Assembly: GCF_020509005.1 (NCBI RefSeq)
Contig: NC_063012.1
Coordinates: 806,001-870,000, forward strand
Direction: 5' to 3'
DNA: 64,000 nucleotides
DNA from: Fulvia fulva
Taxonomy: Eukaryota; Ascomycota; Dothideomycetes; Mycosphaerellales; Mycosphaerellaceae
Part shown: piece after piece, positions 22,650-35,274 of the stretch
Layout of the letters: each line of letters begins with the position of its first letter
How positions within the stretch are numbered: the stretch's first letter is position 1
Made by a program: the position numbers and the translations under genes
The notes under the pieces: generated by a model
What the model was told of the DNA's origin: nothing
Database searches by the model: none
What the model saw: only the letters and a program-made list of their open reading frames with translations

Positions 22650-25600
22650 GATAACTAGCCTCGACACGCTTAGTATTATCTAGTATAACGTTAACTATAG
22701 TAAGGATATAGTCTAGAACCATTTCCTATACGAGGCGGACCCGTACGTCTACTACGTCCTAGTAATCTAGGAGCTATAGACTAACCCGTACTATAAGAGA
22801 CTAACGACCTACAAGTTACTAGGCTATACGATATGCCTACGAGGCGACGGTAGACCCCGTACGTGCTTCTATGTTAGCAAGGACATACTAGAATCCGACT
22901 AGGAGGTAGTATACTACGTAGACGAAGAAGGCGGGGGCGATATTACCTCCCTCTACGTAGGTAGTACCTAGATACACAACCTATATATATAACCGCTAGC
23001 CTCGAGGTCTAGCCGCGACCTAGGGGTCTATAGACACCTAGATAGTACGCTTAAGAGACAAGGGTGCCACATCGTAGTAGGAGACTTTAACGTATACTAC
23101 CCTTCCTAGGAAAGCCTTATATAGCCGTACCCTATAGCCGACGAAGTACTCGACTTAATAGCGAGTAACGTAATCGCCCTTAATACTTCGAAGGACCTAG
23201 GCACCTAGAAGAGAGGAGGACTCTAAGGCACGATCGACCTCTCCTAGATCTTAGATAGCTACTACTATACGGTAACCTACTATAGGATCGAACATAAACT
23301 CGAGGCGTCGTTAGACTATATACTAGTTAGGACCTCTATTACGATATAGATATAACGTATACTAGCGAGAACCTCTAAGCTAAAATAGGGAAAGGCCTAC
23401 TAGGCTAATCTCTAGGCGTACCTCGATAACTCCGAGAGGCTAGTCTAGATTACGTAGTAGTAATATAATAGTAAAGACGAGATAGACGAGGTAGTCTAAG
23501 GGTTAATAGACGAAATAAGAAAAGCGACCTTACTTTACGTTCCGCTATTTAACTAACGATATAGTCTAAACTATACTAGACGCTAGAGTATACTACGGTA
23601 GTAAGAGAAGTAGAGAGAGCCCGCCGGGTATAGACGAGTAGCTATAGCGAGGAGGCCTAGAACGTATATAGGGAGGTATACTAATAGAAGAAAGCTATAA
23701 TACGGAGGGAGAAAGCAGTCGGCTAGAGGGCTATAGTAGAAAAAATCGCCGGCAAGCTAGCGAGGATATAGAAGCTAGCGAAATAGGCCCGATAGGACCC
23801 TATATAGGGCCCCTCCTTCTCTATCCTAGCGCTATAATCGCCTAGTAGCCCGGTTAGCGACCCTGAGGCTAAGGCGCGTCTACTAGCTAGTAAGTTCTTC
23901 CCGCCCCTAGTCGAGGCTGATCTAAGCGATATAAACAGCTCTACCCCCCTAGCCCCTAGTATCGCGGTCCGATAGGAGGTGTCCGAGGGAGAAGTTACCG
24001 CTATACTTAGGAAGTTACCGGCGAAGAAAGCCCCGGGGCCGGATAGGATCCTAAACGAGCTACTAAAGAAGTGTAGAGATCAACTAGCCCTAGTAGTTAT
24101 AGCGATCTTTAACGCCTAACTATAGACTAGATACTACCCGATAGTACTTAAATAATCGACGACAGTAGTCCTACGTAAGCCTTAAAAGGAAGACTATACG
24201 TAGGTAAAGTCGTACCGCCTAATTACGCTCCTTAACACTCTTAGGAAGGCGCTTAAGAAGCTAGTTATAACGAGACTCTCCGAGGCGGTAGAGGAATACT
24301 CCCTACTCCCGGATACCTAGATAGGTACGCGCCTATAGCGATCGACGCTATCCGCGATAGAACTTATTACCTCTTAGGTAAAGGCTATCTAGTATAAGAA
24401 TAGGGATAAGGTATTATCCTTACTTAGTCTAGACATATCGAGAGCCTTCGACTACGTATTATACCCGCGGCTACTCTATATCCTAAGGTCGAAAGGACTC
24501 TCTAAGTAGCTTATTAACTTTATACGGTCCTACCTCTAAAACCGTAGCACGTCGATCCTAGTCGGCTAGTATAGAAGCCTATTTTAAGTAGTCTATACTA
24601 GAATCCCGTAAGGCTTAACGCTAGTACCTATTCTATTCCTCTTCTTTATAGCGACGCTACTCCCAGCCCTAGAATCCTAGAACACCGCTACGAGCGGCTT
24701 CGTAGACGATACGAACATCCTAGCGTAGTCTTCCTCGACTAAGGAGAACTATAGGCTACTAGAAGAGAAGCACAAGATCTACGAGGACTAGGCTAGGAGG
24801 CACGGGGCTCGGTTTGCCCTAGAAAAGTACAATCTGATACACTTTACGCGCCGGCTACGGTTCTATAATATATAAGCTTCTATCTAGATATAGGGGCACA
24901 CGACTAACCCGGTAGATTAGCTTAGGATCCTCGGACTATAGGTAGACCCGGCGCTACGATAGAGGAAGCACGTATAGGTAATATTACGGAAAGCTAAACA
25001 GAATATAGCATTATACTAGAGGCTTACTACGTCTATATAGGGCGCGGACTTCCGTTAGTTACGACTCCTATATACGGCTATTATACGGCTAGTCCTTACC
25101 TATAGTAGCTAAGTGTAGTCCTTAGGCGAGAGGGCCTACCTATCGAAGGGACTCGTCGCGCCGCTAGCGAAGATCTAAAACTAATGCCTAAGGAAGGTCA
25201 CCGGGGTATATAAGTCGATACTAATAAGGATACTTAAGTACGAGACCGCTATACCGCCGATCGACCTATATATCTAGGGACTACGGACCTCCTACTTAGG
25301 CAAGTCGGTATAGTACCTAGTATAGAAGGTCATCGCTAGTGTAGTCGTAAGGGCCCGCGAATTAGTACTAGCGTATAAGGGTATTCGACCCGGAAACGAG
25401 CCGAACTACCGGGTAAGGGACGAATAGCTAGTAATATAGTAGGAAGGTAAGAAGTCGTTTATAGAGTAACTATAGAAAGAGAGGTAGAACAACTAGGGTG
25501 TAGGGCATAGTAGACGCCCTTAGCTAGCGGGATAACCTAAGGAATAGTTAGCTACGAAATCCGCGGTTAAGCACCCCCCGAAGCTTATCTACTACCGCCT

Positions 25601-25960
25601 TACGAGGGTATAGAGTAGTATAGTAACCTAACTACGAAGCGAACACATCGGCCTCTAGGGGTACCTATTATAGAGGAAGGTTCTATAATACACGAATACT
25701 AGCTACCCCTACGGCTATTACTCCTAGAATATACGTTACGTACTCCTCGTCTATTAGAGGTAGTCGCTAGGAAGGGGGGAGTAGATAGTAAAGGCGAGGA
25801 ACCGGACGATTAGGGCACTTCTTAATAACGTTAAGGACCTACGGCGTATTACGAACTAGATACTAGAGAAGGGCTAGCTAGAACAGTACCGCCTAGTAGG
25901 AGTAGTATAGGAAGAGAGGATACGGCGTAGCGCGACGAGACCGGCTAGGAGCGGGGGCTA
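22650..25960 (+). pseudogene. L4 ORF2 remnant (endonuclease, reverse transcriptase)
   Basis: Motifs follow the L1 order: an endonuclease at about 22650-23350, RT from about 23950 (KKAPGPDRILNELLKK), a degraded first catalytic block (LSLDISRAFDYV), and GFVDDTNILA at 24691-24720 with the catalytic Asp pair preserved. The frame has many TAG/TAA stops. The C-terminal Cys/His region lies near 25630-25760, in the same place as in L1. Confidence 0.8.
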
Positions 25961-26149
25961 ACGGGGTAGTGATATAGACTACGTACGTTTAGAGGGAAAG
26001 CTAATCTAGATAAGGAGTAGTCGGGGGCGGGAAGGGTTTTCACCTATTCGGGTTTCCCTTTATATATACTAATAGATATATACCTATATAGGCCGGATAG
26101 GGTCCTAGAACAGGGGAATGACAAATCTATCTATCTATTATTACTTGTT

Positions 26150-26565
26150 TTAAGAGCTTGTTTATTATATATAGTACGTATCACGGAGTAATAGGAACTA
26201 TAGCCTAGCTTTCTAGGAAGTAGCGCTACTAACTCCCCTTTAGCCGATAGGTAGCCGTTATCTTATAGAGTTAGTATATACGGGGTAAGGATTAGCGCTA
26301 GACTATATTATGTTACCGGCTTATTAAGACCGTCGAAGGCGGGCTTTAGTTTATTAGGGTATCTCTAGTAGAAGGCTAACGCTAGCTCCTCGTATCCTAG
26401 TAACACTACTAACTACTTAGCCTAGGTCTAGGTATAGTCCTTCTATCGTACTATATAAATAAATAAATAAATATATTTATAATGCCTATCTAGCTCCTAA
26501 AAGGTCTACGAGGCCGGGGCTATTAAGGAAGAGAGAGGGGAAAACCGTCGTACGGGGAAAACCCC
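26150..26565. other. Unassigned mutated segment with an (AAAT)n microsatellite
   Basis: CA/TG-poor sequence with no recognised protein. A short run of aaat repeats (taaataaataaataaata, about 26456-26475) might be the 3' tail of a + strand LINE fragment occupying 26150-26475, but no coding motif supports this. Confidence 0.35.
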
Positions 26566-28206
26566 TCTTTAGGTATTAGTAAGTTCTCTCTATTACTTAT
26601 TAGTCAATCTGTTATACTAGAAGCGGTAAATACTAGGTAGTTAGCCGCCCTAGAGTACTAATCTACCCGGTACCTAGGAACGAGTATTAGTAGCTAGCCG
26701 ACTATTAAATAGACAATAGGTCGACTATTAGTAGAGGCGGGTCGCCTATCGAGTAGGAGACAGGTCGAACGTCGAGCGGAAAACGAGCTGGCCGTTAAGT
26801 AGACGACGAGTCGACCCTTCCGGGCTCCTATACTCTATTAGTACTCCTATCGCTATTCCTCCTATGTTCGGGGTCGCTATAGGCTACGGTCTATCCGCCT
26901 ACGTAGTCGTCGGTACTACCGGAGTTCTACTACGTCTATAGGTAGGGCGCCTTCGAAGGCTTCCTAGAGCTCTTCCTCCTAGGCTACCTCCCCTATTCTT
27001 ACTACTATCTTACCCGCTATCTAGAACTACTATAGTAGGCCGGTCTATATTACTATTCGTACCGCTACTCGTATTCTACGCGCTATACCTATTATATATT
27101 AGAAGTCTATAGCCCTAGTCTCGAGGCGTATTACCTGCCGGGCTTCTATAAAGCGTAGGTAGAATAGTACGACGTATTTCGGCGTCTAAATACGTCTATA
27201 TTCGTATAGGCTACTATCTACTCCCGGTACCTTTCGGCGATATAGATAGTCCTTAAACCTAATATATTCCGAGCGGAGTAGTATCGCGACTATTACCTAT
27301 AGGCGTATAAGGGCTCGGAAGAGTATTACTCTATCTCGACTAATAGGTCCTATCTTCGCCGCTACCTCGTCTTCTCGTCGGTACGCTCGTCGCCGTAGTA
27401 GTTACCCGTTCGGGTACCTTTCGCCTTTCTCCTAGCGCTCGTTCTAGATTCCCTATATATATCTACGGACCGCGTTTACTATAGCCTTCCGTTCTTTACG
27501 TCTCTATCCCGCTCCTATTACTAGTATACTACTAGCTAGGGCCTATACTCGGAACTTTACTATCGGGGTTTATTAAGTATCTAGCTACCGCTAGGCCTAT
27601 AATCCTGTCCTCTTTTTAGGCGCTATAGATCGAAGGCGTGTCGTAATCCCCTAGTATACCGCGCGGATATCGATCCCTACCTTACTTCTCGCCGTCTAGA
27701 GCGTATAGTATATAGCGAGCTATTAGAGGTAAAGGTCTAGTAGCGCGATCTACGTATCCGCTTCTAGGACCTACGTCGGTATAGTACGGTATACCCCGGT
27801 CGCCCTACGTAAATATTCGTTCTATACGTTTTAAATCTACTTTATCTAGCTAGTCGCGTAGGATCGATACTAGACTAGTGCCCTAAAGGTAATCGCCGGT
27901 TAGACAATAGAGCTATATAGCTAGCGTACCTTTATAAAGGCTACGCCCTATATAGAGGCCGCGAGGCGTATAACTAAGGCTTGATTCTAGTCTCCCCGCT
28001 ACCGGAGCTACTTTAAATAGGCGTACTACCGGAGTTACGTATCTACTTAGAATCCTAGGACCCGGATAGATAGCTATAGGGTAATCTAGCTTACGCCGGT
28101 CCCGGCCTCGATCGTAGCTTAGAGGTTATACTTCTTCGGGGTCCTCGTAAGGTAGATTATCTAGTACTTCTTAGGTATAAAGACTACTACGTATCGCGCT
28201 ACCTAG
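26566..28206. repeat. Dispersed repeat family M, right copy
   Basis: The first about 550 bp are homologous to 1-480. The copy extends further, to the edge of the Gypsy-C LTR at 28207. CA and TG are almost absent. On the + strand long stretches have few stops apart from RIP-type TAG/TAA, so a protein was probably encoded, but both candidate frames around 27540-28200 look equally plausible and neither matches a family I recognise. It could be a DNA transposon or a large repeat-borne gene. Confidence 0.55.
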
Positions 28207-28534
28207 TATAGACGACTAACTACCCTAGTAAGTAAGGGCGCGCCTAGTGACCTTAGGATAGCTTACGCGTAGGTGTATATATTTACTAGTCCGTAGGCCG
28301 TAAAATATATATAGTAATCCTAAAAGATAATAAATCTGAAATTTTTAGATTCCCGTATTTTCGCCTTATAGAGAGATTCTTCGTAAATCCTTAGCTTCCT
28401 ACTAAGGTCGCCTCCTAACTATATATATCTTAGTAGTACCCCTATACACTCCTACTACGTAATTAACCGTTAAAGCTTAACGAGATTCGACGCGCAAATT
28501 TCAGGGTCTAAAGGGGGCGCTTAGCTCGTTAATA
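28207..28534 (-). repeat. Gypsy-C 3' LTR
   Basis: 328 bp, about 90% or more similar by eye to 47576-47905 over its whole length (shared blocks gataataaatctgaaattt and cttagcttcctactaagg). Its ends read TATAGACG...CGTTAATA on the + strand, the RIP form of TGTTAACG...CTACA on the element strand. It lies next to the polypurine tract and is therefore the 3' LTR. Confidence 0.85.
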
Positions 28535-29385
28535 TATCCTCCCCTATTACGAAACTGTCCCAAGTTTCACCTCCGCTACGCTAATATAAACCAAGAAACT
28601 ATACCTATAAGTTATACTTAAGGAAGGCGGATCCGGCGTCTAGTTAAGTAGTTAGTCTAGAGATATTAAGGAGATCGTAAGTTTATTCTATAAGGGGCTA
28701 AGGAGGCTAAGTCAAAGTCTAGTCTTCGTAGTAAGCCTACTCTTAAATCAAGGATATAGCCTAGAAATTAGTTAAGCACGCTAGAAACTAGGTACTAGAA
28801 CTAGAAGCTAGTTAAATTAAGGTTAGAAACCAAAACTACTAAGTAAACTCCTTACGCCTAAGAAAAAGAAATAATAAAGTCCTATCCCTCCTTTGACCTA
28901 AATCCTAGTAAATTTAGCTATCTCCTCCGTAGTAAGGTTATAAGGCCGTACCTATAGTCTCGTCGGCTTAGATTCTAGTTCCGGAAGTATAGTAGCTCTA
29001 TTAATGCCTATTAGAAGTATATCGTCATCCTCTTCGTCGTTAGATTCGGACGTAGTAGGTCTATTCTCGTTCGTAAGATTGCCTTTTTCGATATTCGCGA
29101 TATTAACCCTATCCTCTAGCGCTATAATGTCTTTAGCTTTAGGAAGATTAAGCTCTAGGTCCGGTCTTAACTATAGGATCAGCTTTAGGTTCTCTCGGGC
29201 TTATATACCCTTTAACCTCGTACTATTAAGCTCTTCGAGGACGTATATACTAAACCCCGAGTACACCTTAGCTATACGATACGGCCTAAGCTAGCGGTAA
29301 CTAATCTTTCTAGATAGATTATCCTTATACAGCTTATCGAACTTAACTACAAGATCTCCGACCTAGAACCTCTAGAAGTTAATAC
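28535..29385 (-). pseudogene. Gypsy-C integrase C-terminal remnant
   Basis: The minus strand gives VGDLVVKFDKLYKDNLSRK, LRPYRIAKVYSGFSIYVLEEL and RENLKLIL, the typical end of a fungal Gypsy integrase, followed by an acidic tail (SESNDEEDDD). It is separated from the integrase core at 35475 only by Gypsy-A. Several RIP stops are present. Confidence 0.75.
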
Positions 29386-29580
29386 TATTACGGTTCACCT
29401 CGTAAGGCTATACTTAGTATTACGTGACCTAGTATACTAGCGCGCCCGGACCCTAGACCTTGACCTCGACGTTTACTTTATCGCGGCTTCGCGACTTTCT
29501 TATCTTCTCTTCTTTATAGAACTTATTTGATTCTAAGGTATTAATACGTTTGCGCCCTATCTTACGCCTTGTCCGTATTA
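29386..29580 (+). repeat. Gypsy-A 5' LTR
   Basis: 195 bp beginning TATTACGG (RIP form of TGTTACGG) and ending CCGTATTA; it matches 35275-35469 almost base for base, with differences that are mostly transitions. Confidence 0.92.
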
Positions 29581-29999
29581 TTAAGTTCTACCGCCCTTAG
29601 ATCGCCGAGCCGTACGATTATAGACTACGTATCGCTACTACGACCGCGTACGACCGAGACTCGAATAGCTATAGGTACTAATACGACTATTAGACTAGAC
29701 GAATTATCCTTTATCCTAAGACTTAACCTAAAACCTCTTACGAAGGCGTTCCTCTAAGAAGCCCGATAAAAGCGGAACGGCGTACTTAGCGTAGCGTAGT
29801 AAGAGGTAGAAGACGAGTCGTAGTAGGATCCGGATTTCGACGATACCGTAGGTATAGAACGACTACGTAATATAGCGTAAGAGATATAGAACGAGACTTA
29901 GGGTCGCGGAGATACTAAGTAGGCTCGTTAGTAAGAGGAAGAACGTCGGCGCTAGAAGCACTAAGAGCTACTACGTAATAAGTATAACCGACGTTAGTC

Positions 30000-31800
30000 T
30001 AAGAAGGAAACTCGACTCCGTATAGGTAGAGAGGATAAGACCTTATAATAGGGTATACGTACGCGGAAGGAGGAACATCTTAGCTACCGCTATACGATAC
30101 CGATTGACTTTACCTAGAAGGGCGAAGAGGTAGAATATAGGCTACGGTATAACCCTACCTAGTTCTAGATCGCTATAGCCGAGGAGCTTTCTCGCTCGGT
30201 TACTAAGAACCTAGAAGCCTAGCTAGATATCCTAGACGAACACCGTCTCGCCTACCTCGGTCTTAAGGAGGTACGGGAGGTATTAACTACTTAGAAGAGT
30301 CGGCTATAGGCTAAGGCTAATCGGTATAAGGATAAGTTAGTATCGCTCTAAGTAATACTCGACGAGCTTAGGGACGATAAGGACTTAGTAGCTAAGATCG
30401 CTTACCTAAAGAAGTTAGGTAAGAAGGCGGCCGCTAAGATTAAGAACTTACGTAGTCGTAATATAGATCTAGCTAGCGAACTCGAAGCAACCTAGACTAA
30501 GTTAGCTACTAAGTAGAGCTTAGGTAAGCGTACGGCCGCGTTTATTACGGATCTATAAGCCTAGCTAAAGGAGCGCGATAACTATATCGCTTAGCTAAAG
30601 CCTAAGGAACCGACAACTCTACTACCTCCTACGAGGTAGAAGTCCGCCCTCGAGAAGCTACTCGATAGCGAGGACTCTAGTGTTAAGATAGGTATAACGA
30701 AGACTAAGAAGGCTACCTCTACCGTAGCTAGCGACAATAATAACACTACGGTAGTCTTAGTTAACGCCGCTATCTAGCGTAGTAACGACGGTACCCGTAA
30801 CCCGATTAACTCGAGGAAGATTCCTATATTCTTAGCTAATATACCTAATTATAAGGATGAACTAGGATTTATAGAGTAGAAGGAGAAAGTAGAGGACTAT
30901 ATAACTATAGAAGAGTTATATAGCCGATTATCTATAGTATACTTAGTAGTATTTAATAACTTCGTCGTCGGTAATACTAACGCCCGTCTACGGCTATATA
31001 AGAAGAAGGTGACCGGTTAGCGTAAGTTAATAATAGTGCTAAACGACTCTTACGGCGAGCACTATAAGCTTAAGAAGTATAAGAAGGCTTATAATAACTA
31101 TGCCTAAGGTAATCGTATATTTAACGTATTTTATACTAAGTTCCTATAGTACGGGTACTACCTAATAAAGATAGATAAGGAACTTATCGACGATATCTAG
31201 GACAAGCTAAACGACAAGTTGAAGTAGGTACTCGTATATCGCGACGACTTTAATAATCTCCTAGCCCTTTAGCGATACCCTTGCGATGTCGAACTGAAAT
31301 TAGACGATATTAAGGGTTCCGGCGGAGGCGGTAGCGGCCGTAATAGTAGTGGCCGTCGCGGTAGTAACGAAGGCAAGCCTAAGTATATCTACTATAACGA
31401 GAAGATTCGTAAGGAATATAATCTTAAAGCCGCTAAGTACGATAGTTATACCTTCCGTAATCTTACTAAGGAAGAAGTAGCTAAGCCTAAGGGGGATATG
31501 TTCTACTACGTATATAAGGCTATAGACTATAAGGGTGCCTAGTCGCCTAAGTGTCCCTTTAAGAAGTATAAGGAGACTAGTAGCGACGATAATAACGCTA
31601 CGAAGAACGTATCGATCTAGGTCGGCGACGTACTAGTAGAGCTTAAGGCTACCGAGTCGGGGGAAGCCTAGGCTCTAGTCGTATACGTACCGACTAGTAG
31701 CCTATACTCGCGCCTAGTACTAATCCTCCGAAGACAATACTACTAGAACCTCCTAAGGTTACGCCCTTATTATATTACCGTTATAGAGGAAAGAGGAACC
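30000..31800 (+). pseudogene. Gypsy-A gag remnant
   Basis: The translation includes a coiled, charged N-terminal part (about 30180-30620), then KIPIFLANIPNYKDELGFIE-KEKVEDYITIEELYSRL near 30825-30935, resembling capsid regions of fungal Gypsy gag, and a Gly/Ser-rich stretch (GGGGSGRNSSGRRGS, near 31322-31370). A Cys-containing block near 31500-31570 may be a degraded zinc knuckle. There are numerous TAG/TAA stops. Confidence 0.65.
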
Positions 31801-32540
31801 CTTTATAGTAGGAAATAGTAATTAGTAATATCCCCGTGATCTTTAGTCCGGAGGTTATACTATATACTATAAAGACGATAGACCTTCCGCTAAGAAGCTC
31901 GTATATTATAGTAGTAGGCGTAGCGGGTAGTAAGCTAGTACGTATTCTAATAGATCCCGGTACCGAGTCGCTATTTTGTAATACGAAGTTTACGAAGAAA
32001 TATCTATTACGAACACGACTACCTTAGGCTTAGAAGATAGGCCTAGGAGCTAACCCTAAAGTATCTAGTTAAGCTATAGAATGTGTTAAGACTAAGGTCG
32101 ACCTAAACGGTCATGTCGAGGAAGTTAGTTACTTCGTTACTAACCTCGACTACGACTTTGTATTTAGTATACACTAGTTCTAGAAGTACTGCCCTTTACT
32201 AGACTAGAGAGCTAATATATTTATATTTACTAAAAAGTACTATACGGATTATTACGATCCTTACCCTACGACTTTCGGCGGTACGAAGGTTCGTATATAT
32301 TACGCTATCCCTAATTTATAGACTCTAGAACCTAATATCTAGGTCTCTAGCATAACGATTGGCGAAGCCTACGAAGAAAACCTAGACGAAGGTTACCTTA
32401 TTTAGGAAATAGGGACTCTTGACCCTAATAAGCTAGAGCCTACGACTAAGGAACTTATTTACGACATTAGTATACGGCTAAGTACTATATTAGCTAAAGA
32501 CAAGGCTATCTATATAAACAAGAAGTAAGCGACTATACGA
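31800..32540 (+). pseudogene. Gypsy-A protease remnant
   Basis: A 63-codon open stretch (31836-32027) ends VRILIDPGTESLFCNTKF, in which IDPGTE corresponds to the retropepsin active site (I-D-S-G-T/A). The frame then degenerates through RIP stops toward the RT. Confidence 0.75.
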
Positions 32541-32579
32541 GAAGTCGAATCCTTACTACTATAATAGCTAAAGGACCTA

Positions 32580-33260
32580 AAGTACGGATTTGACCCGTCT
32601 GTCGCTAAAGGCCTACCTCCCTATCGCCCCGAATTAGATTTAGCGATTGAATTCGTTAAAGGCGCTAAGCTGCCTTTTAAGCGTCCTTATTCTATATCGA
32701 AACTAGAGCTCGATATAACTAAAGCCTACGTCGATAAGGAAGAAGCCGCTAGTAAAATCCGACGCTCTACGTCCTAGATCGCTAGTCCTATTATTATTGT
32801 TAAGAAGCTAGGTAGAGCACTCCGTGTCTACGTAGACTATAGAGCTATCAACGCTATTACCGTTAATAATAGGTACCCTAAGCCCTACGTCGTAGAAACT
32901 AATTCCTTAGATAGGTATATAGCTAGCGTGTTATCTTAGGTTAGAGAGGACGGTGAATTGTATCCTATCGCATTCTACTCGATAAAGATAAACCTAGTAG
33001 AATATAATTACAAGATTTACGACAAGGAGCTAATAGCTATTATTAGAGCGTTCGAGGAATAGAGGCCGGAGCTAATAAGCGCTCCCTCTAAGGTTCTTAC
33101 CGACTATAAGGGCTTAGAGTAGTTTATAACGACTAAGTAGCTAACCCGCCGATAAGCGCGCTAGAGCGAGTTCCTGTCCGGGTTCGACTTCTAGATAGAA
33201 TATCGCCCTAGTAAGCTTAGGACAAAGCCCGATAGCCTTACGCGCCGTAGATAAGACATA
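32580..33260 (+). pseudogene. Gypsy-A RT N-terminus fused to RNase H (RT core missing)
   Basis: From 32800 the frame reads [28 protein letters not shown], the opening of the RT palm. The next residues, near 32889-32935, are [15 protein letters not shown], which is the beginning of RNase H in this family (V-E-T-D-A-S-D-...-A-G-V-L-S). The intervening roughly 200 residues, including the catalytic LDL and YLDD blocks, are missing. RNase H then continues normally ([36 protein letters not shown]). Confidence 0.85.
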
Positions 33261-33579
33261 GACAATAAGGATAATATTAAACATAGGTAGCAAGCTATAT
33301 TAAAGCTACGTAATCTCCCTCCTAATATACGTAAGCGTTTAAAGCTATTAGCTATAACTACTCCGCGTACTACGGCCGACTAGTATTAATTAGCACTTTA
33401 CGTACTCGAAGTAAACGAGGCCTCTATCGAAGAACTTATCGAGGAAGCCTATACTAAAGACGAGCTAGCGTACGGTATTAAGAAGGCCCTAGACGATAAT
33501 ACTCGTACTTTACTACGAAACCTAGAAGGCTCTAGCTATATCTCGCTTAGCGACTATAAGTTAGACAGTGACCTAATTA

Positions 33580-34740
33580 AGATCTAAGGACGTATATACG
33601 TACCGTATAAGCTTCGTCCGGAGCTAATAGCGAGGCACTACGATGCTCTATTAGCTAGGTATCCTAGGCGTAAGAAGATAGTCGACCTACTTACGCGTAC
33701 GTACTACTATCCTAGTCTAGTAGTAGATGTCGCTAAGTACGTCAAGAATTGTTACCTATATACACGATCTAAGGCTTTTTATAATACGTACTAAGGTATA
33801 CTCCGATAGTTACCCGTACCCTCGGGTACCTATAAGGAGGTAGTACTCGATTACGTAGTAGAGCTACCGGATAGTTATAGTACTAAGGGCGTAAAGTATA
33901 ACGCTATCCTCAATATAACCTATAGACTTACTAAGAGGAAGCATCTTATACCCGTAGTAGATTTGACCCCTAACGTAGCGGCCGACGCCGTATTAAAGTA
34001 CGTAATTAAGGATTAGGGCCTATTCGATACGGTAGTATTAGACCGTAGTAGTTAGTAGGTAAGCTAATTCTAGAAAGCTCTAATAGCGCGTCTAGCTATA
34101 CGTATAAATATCTCGACTGCCTTTCACCCTTAGACTAATTAGTAGTTAGATAGTACGAACTAAGCTATAGAATAGTACCTACGCGCGTACGTTAACTATA
34201 CGTAGAACGATTAGGTCTAGTAGTTACCTATCGTAGAGTTTGCCCTAAATAATCAATAGAGCGCTACTATAGGTATATTACCGTTCTTCGTAACGCTAGG
34301 CCGTAATCCTCGAATAGAGGTATTACCTTAGGCTACGAGCGGTAACGGTACTAAGCTTCCGAAAGTATAGGCCTTATCGAAGTAGTACGTAGAAGATTTC
34401 GCGACTTTTATAGAGAACGTTAACGTATACTATATTATATAGCTTAGATATATCTAAGAGCGGTACGTAGACACCGTAGCGAACAAGCGTAAGCCTATAC
34501 TAAGATACGTAATCGGCGATAAGGTTTAGCTAGATACTAGAAACATCGGTACTCGAAGGCCCTATAAGAAACTTAACTATAAGAATGTAGGTCCCTTTAC
34601 GATTACCCGTAAGATTAACGTAGACGTATACGAGCTCGACCTTTAGGAAAGTATACGTATATACCCGAGGTTCTATACTAGCGTACTACGTCTAGTAAAC
34701 GACGACCTATTCCCTAATTAAAGCTAAGGTCAACTACTTA
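33580..34740 (+). pseudogene. Gypsy-A integrase remnant
   Basis: The zinc-binding segment is readable (LRPELIARHYDALLA, TYYYPSLVVDVAKYVKNC near 33700-33755), followed by the core (LDYVVELPDSYSTKGVKYNAIL, then a degraded second Asp block LDRSS and an FHP-TN remnant before the Glu) and the C-terminal region (YVIGDKV-LDTRNI, RRPYKKLNYKNVGPFTI). RIP stops are abundant. Confidence 0.8.
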
Positions 34741-34769
34741 TCGAGGCCTCCGAAGGCGATAGCGAGGAG

Positions 34770-34950
34770 CTAGATAAATACGTAGTTAAGGCGATTATAG
34801 ATAGTAGATAGACTAGTAGAGCTAAGAAGTATATAAAGTATACCGTCCGTTAGGAAGGTAGTACTATTATAGAAGTGCCTTATAGCAAATTAAAAGGTAG
34901 TGCCGAGGAAGCGATGGTAGATTGTTATTATAAGAACCCGTTAGCGGCCG
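34770..34950 (+). pseudogene. Gypsy-A chromodomain remnant
   Basis: After the integrase the frame gives KYVVKAIIDSR-TSRAKKYIKYTVR-EGS, then EEAMVDCYYKNP. This fits the chromodomain pattern (Y-x-V-E-x-I-L-D-S-R...Y-L-V-K-W-x-G...A...F) found at the C terminus of chromovirus integrases, where it steers insertion by reading histone marks. Confidence 0.7.
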
Positions 34951-35274
34951 GTCTACTACCTAGATAGCGTAAGCCTAAAGGTTAGATATTAGACAACCTA
35001 GACATCGTTACTAATAGTCGAACCTACGACGCCCGCGTAATATAGATATAACTTAAGGCAAGCTAAGGCTTAATATACGGTTAGCTTGTCTAAGGTATAC
35101 TACGGTATAATATAGACTCGACTTAAGGCTTACTACGGTAAGATATATAGTCTCTCTACGGTTAACCCGACGTAAGCTAGCGCTTCCTAATAGTACGGTT
35201 CTTCCTTACGGATATACCCTACGGCGATATATTTCCGTATACGAGGGCGTACGGTAGTTTAAGAGGGGGGGTAG

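Larger units (their letters stand above)
21751..26134 (+). mobile_element. L4: RIP-mutated LINE of the L1 family, + strand, ORF1 internally deleted
   Basis: It is colinear with the reverse complement of L1 over most of its length, ending at 26121-26134 with acaaatctatctat, the same 3' tail. A near-perfect 15-bp duplication, CTATTATTACTTRTT, flanks it at 21736-21750 and 26135-26149; its one mismatch is A versus G in a TG/TA context, as RIP would give. Relative to L1 and L5 it lacks about 0.6 kb of ORF1 (junction near 22361). Confidence 0.85.

Noticed and set aside
26566..28206. Idea that family M encodes a Starship-type tyrosine recombinase (DUF3435)
   Set aside because: The R-H-R-Y catalytic residues could not be placed in any frame; two frames look equally open, so a class assignment would be a guess.
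29004..29757. Two + strand open frames (96 and 62 codons) near the Gypsy-A left LTR
   Set aside because: The first is antisense to the Gypsy-C integrase tail and the second spans the Gypsy-A LTR end and its leader; neither resembles a protein family.
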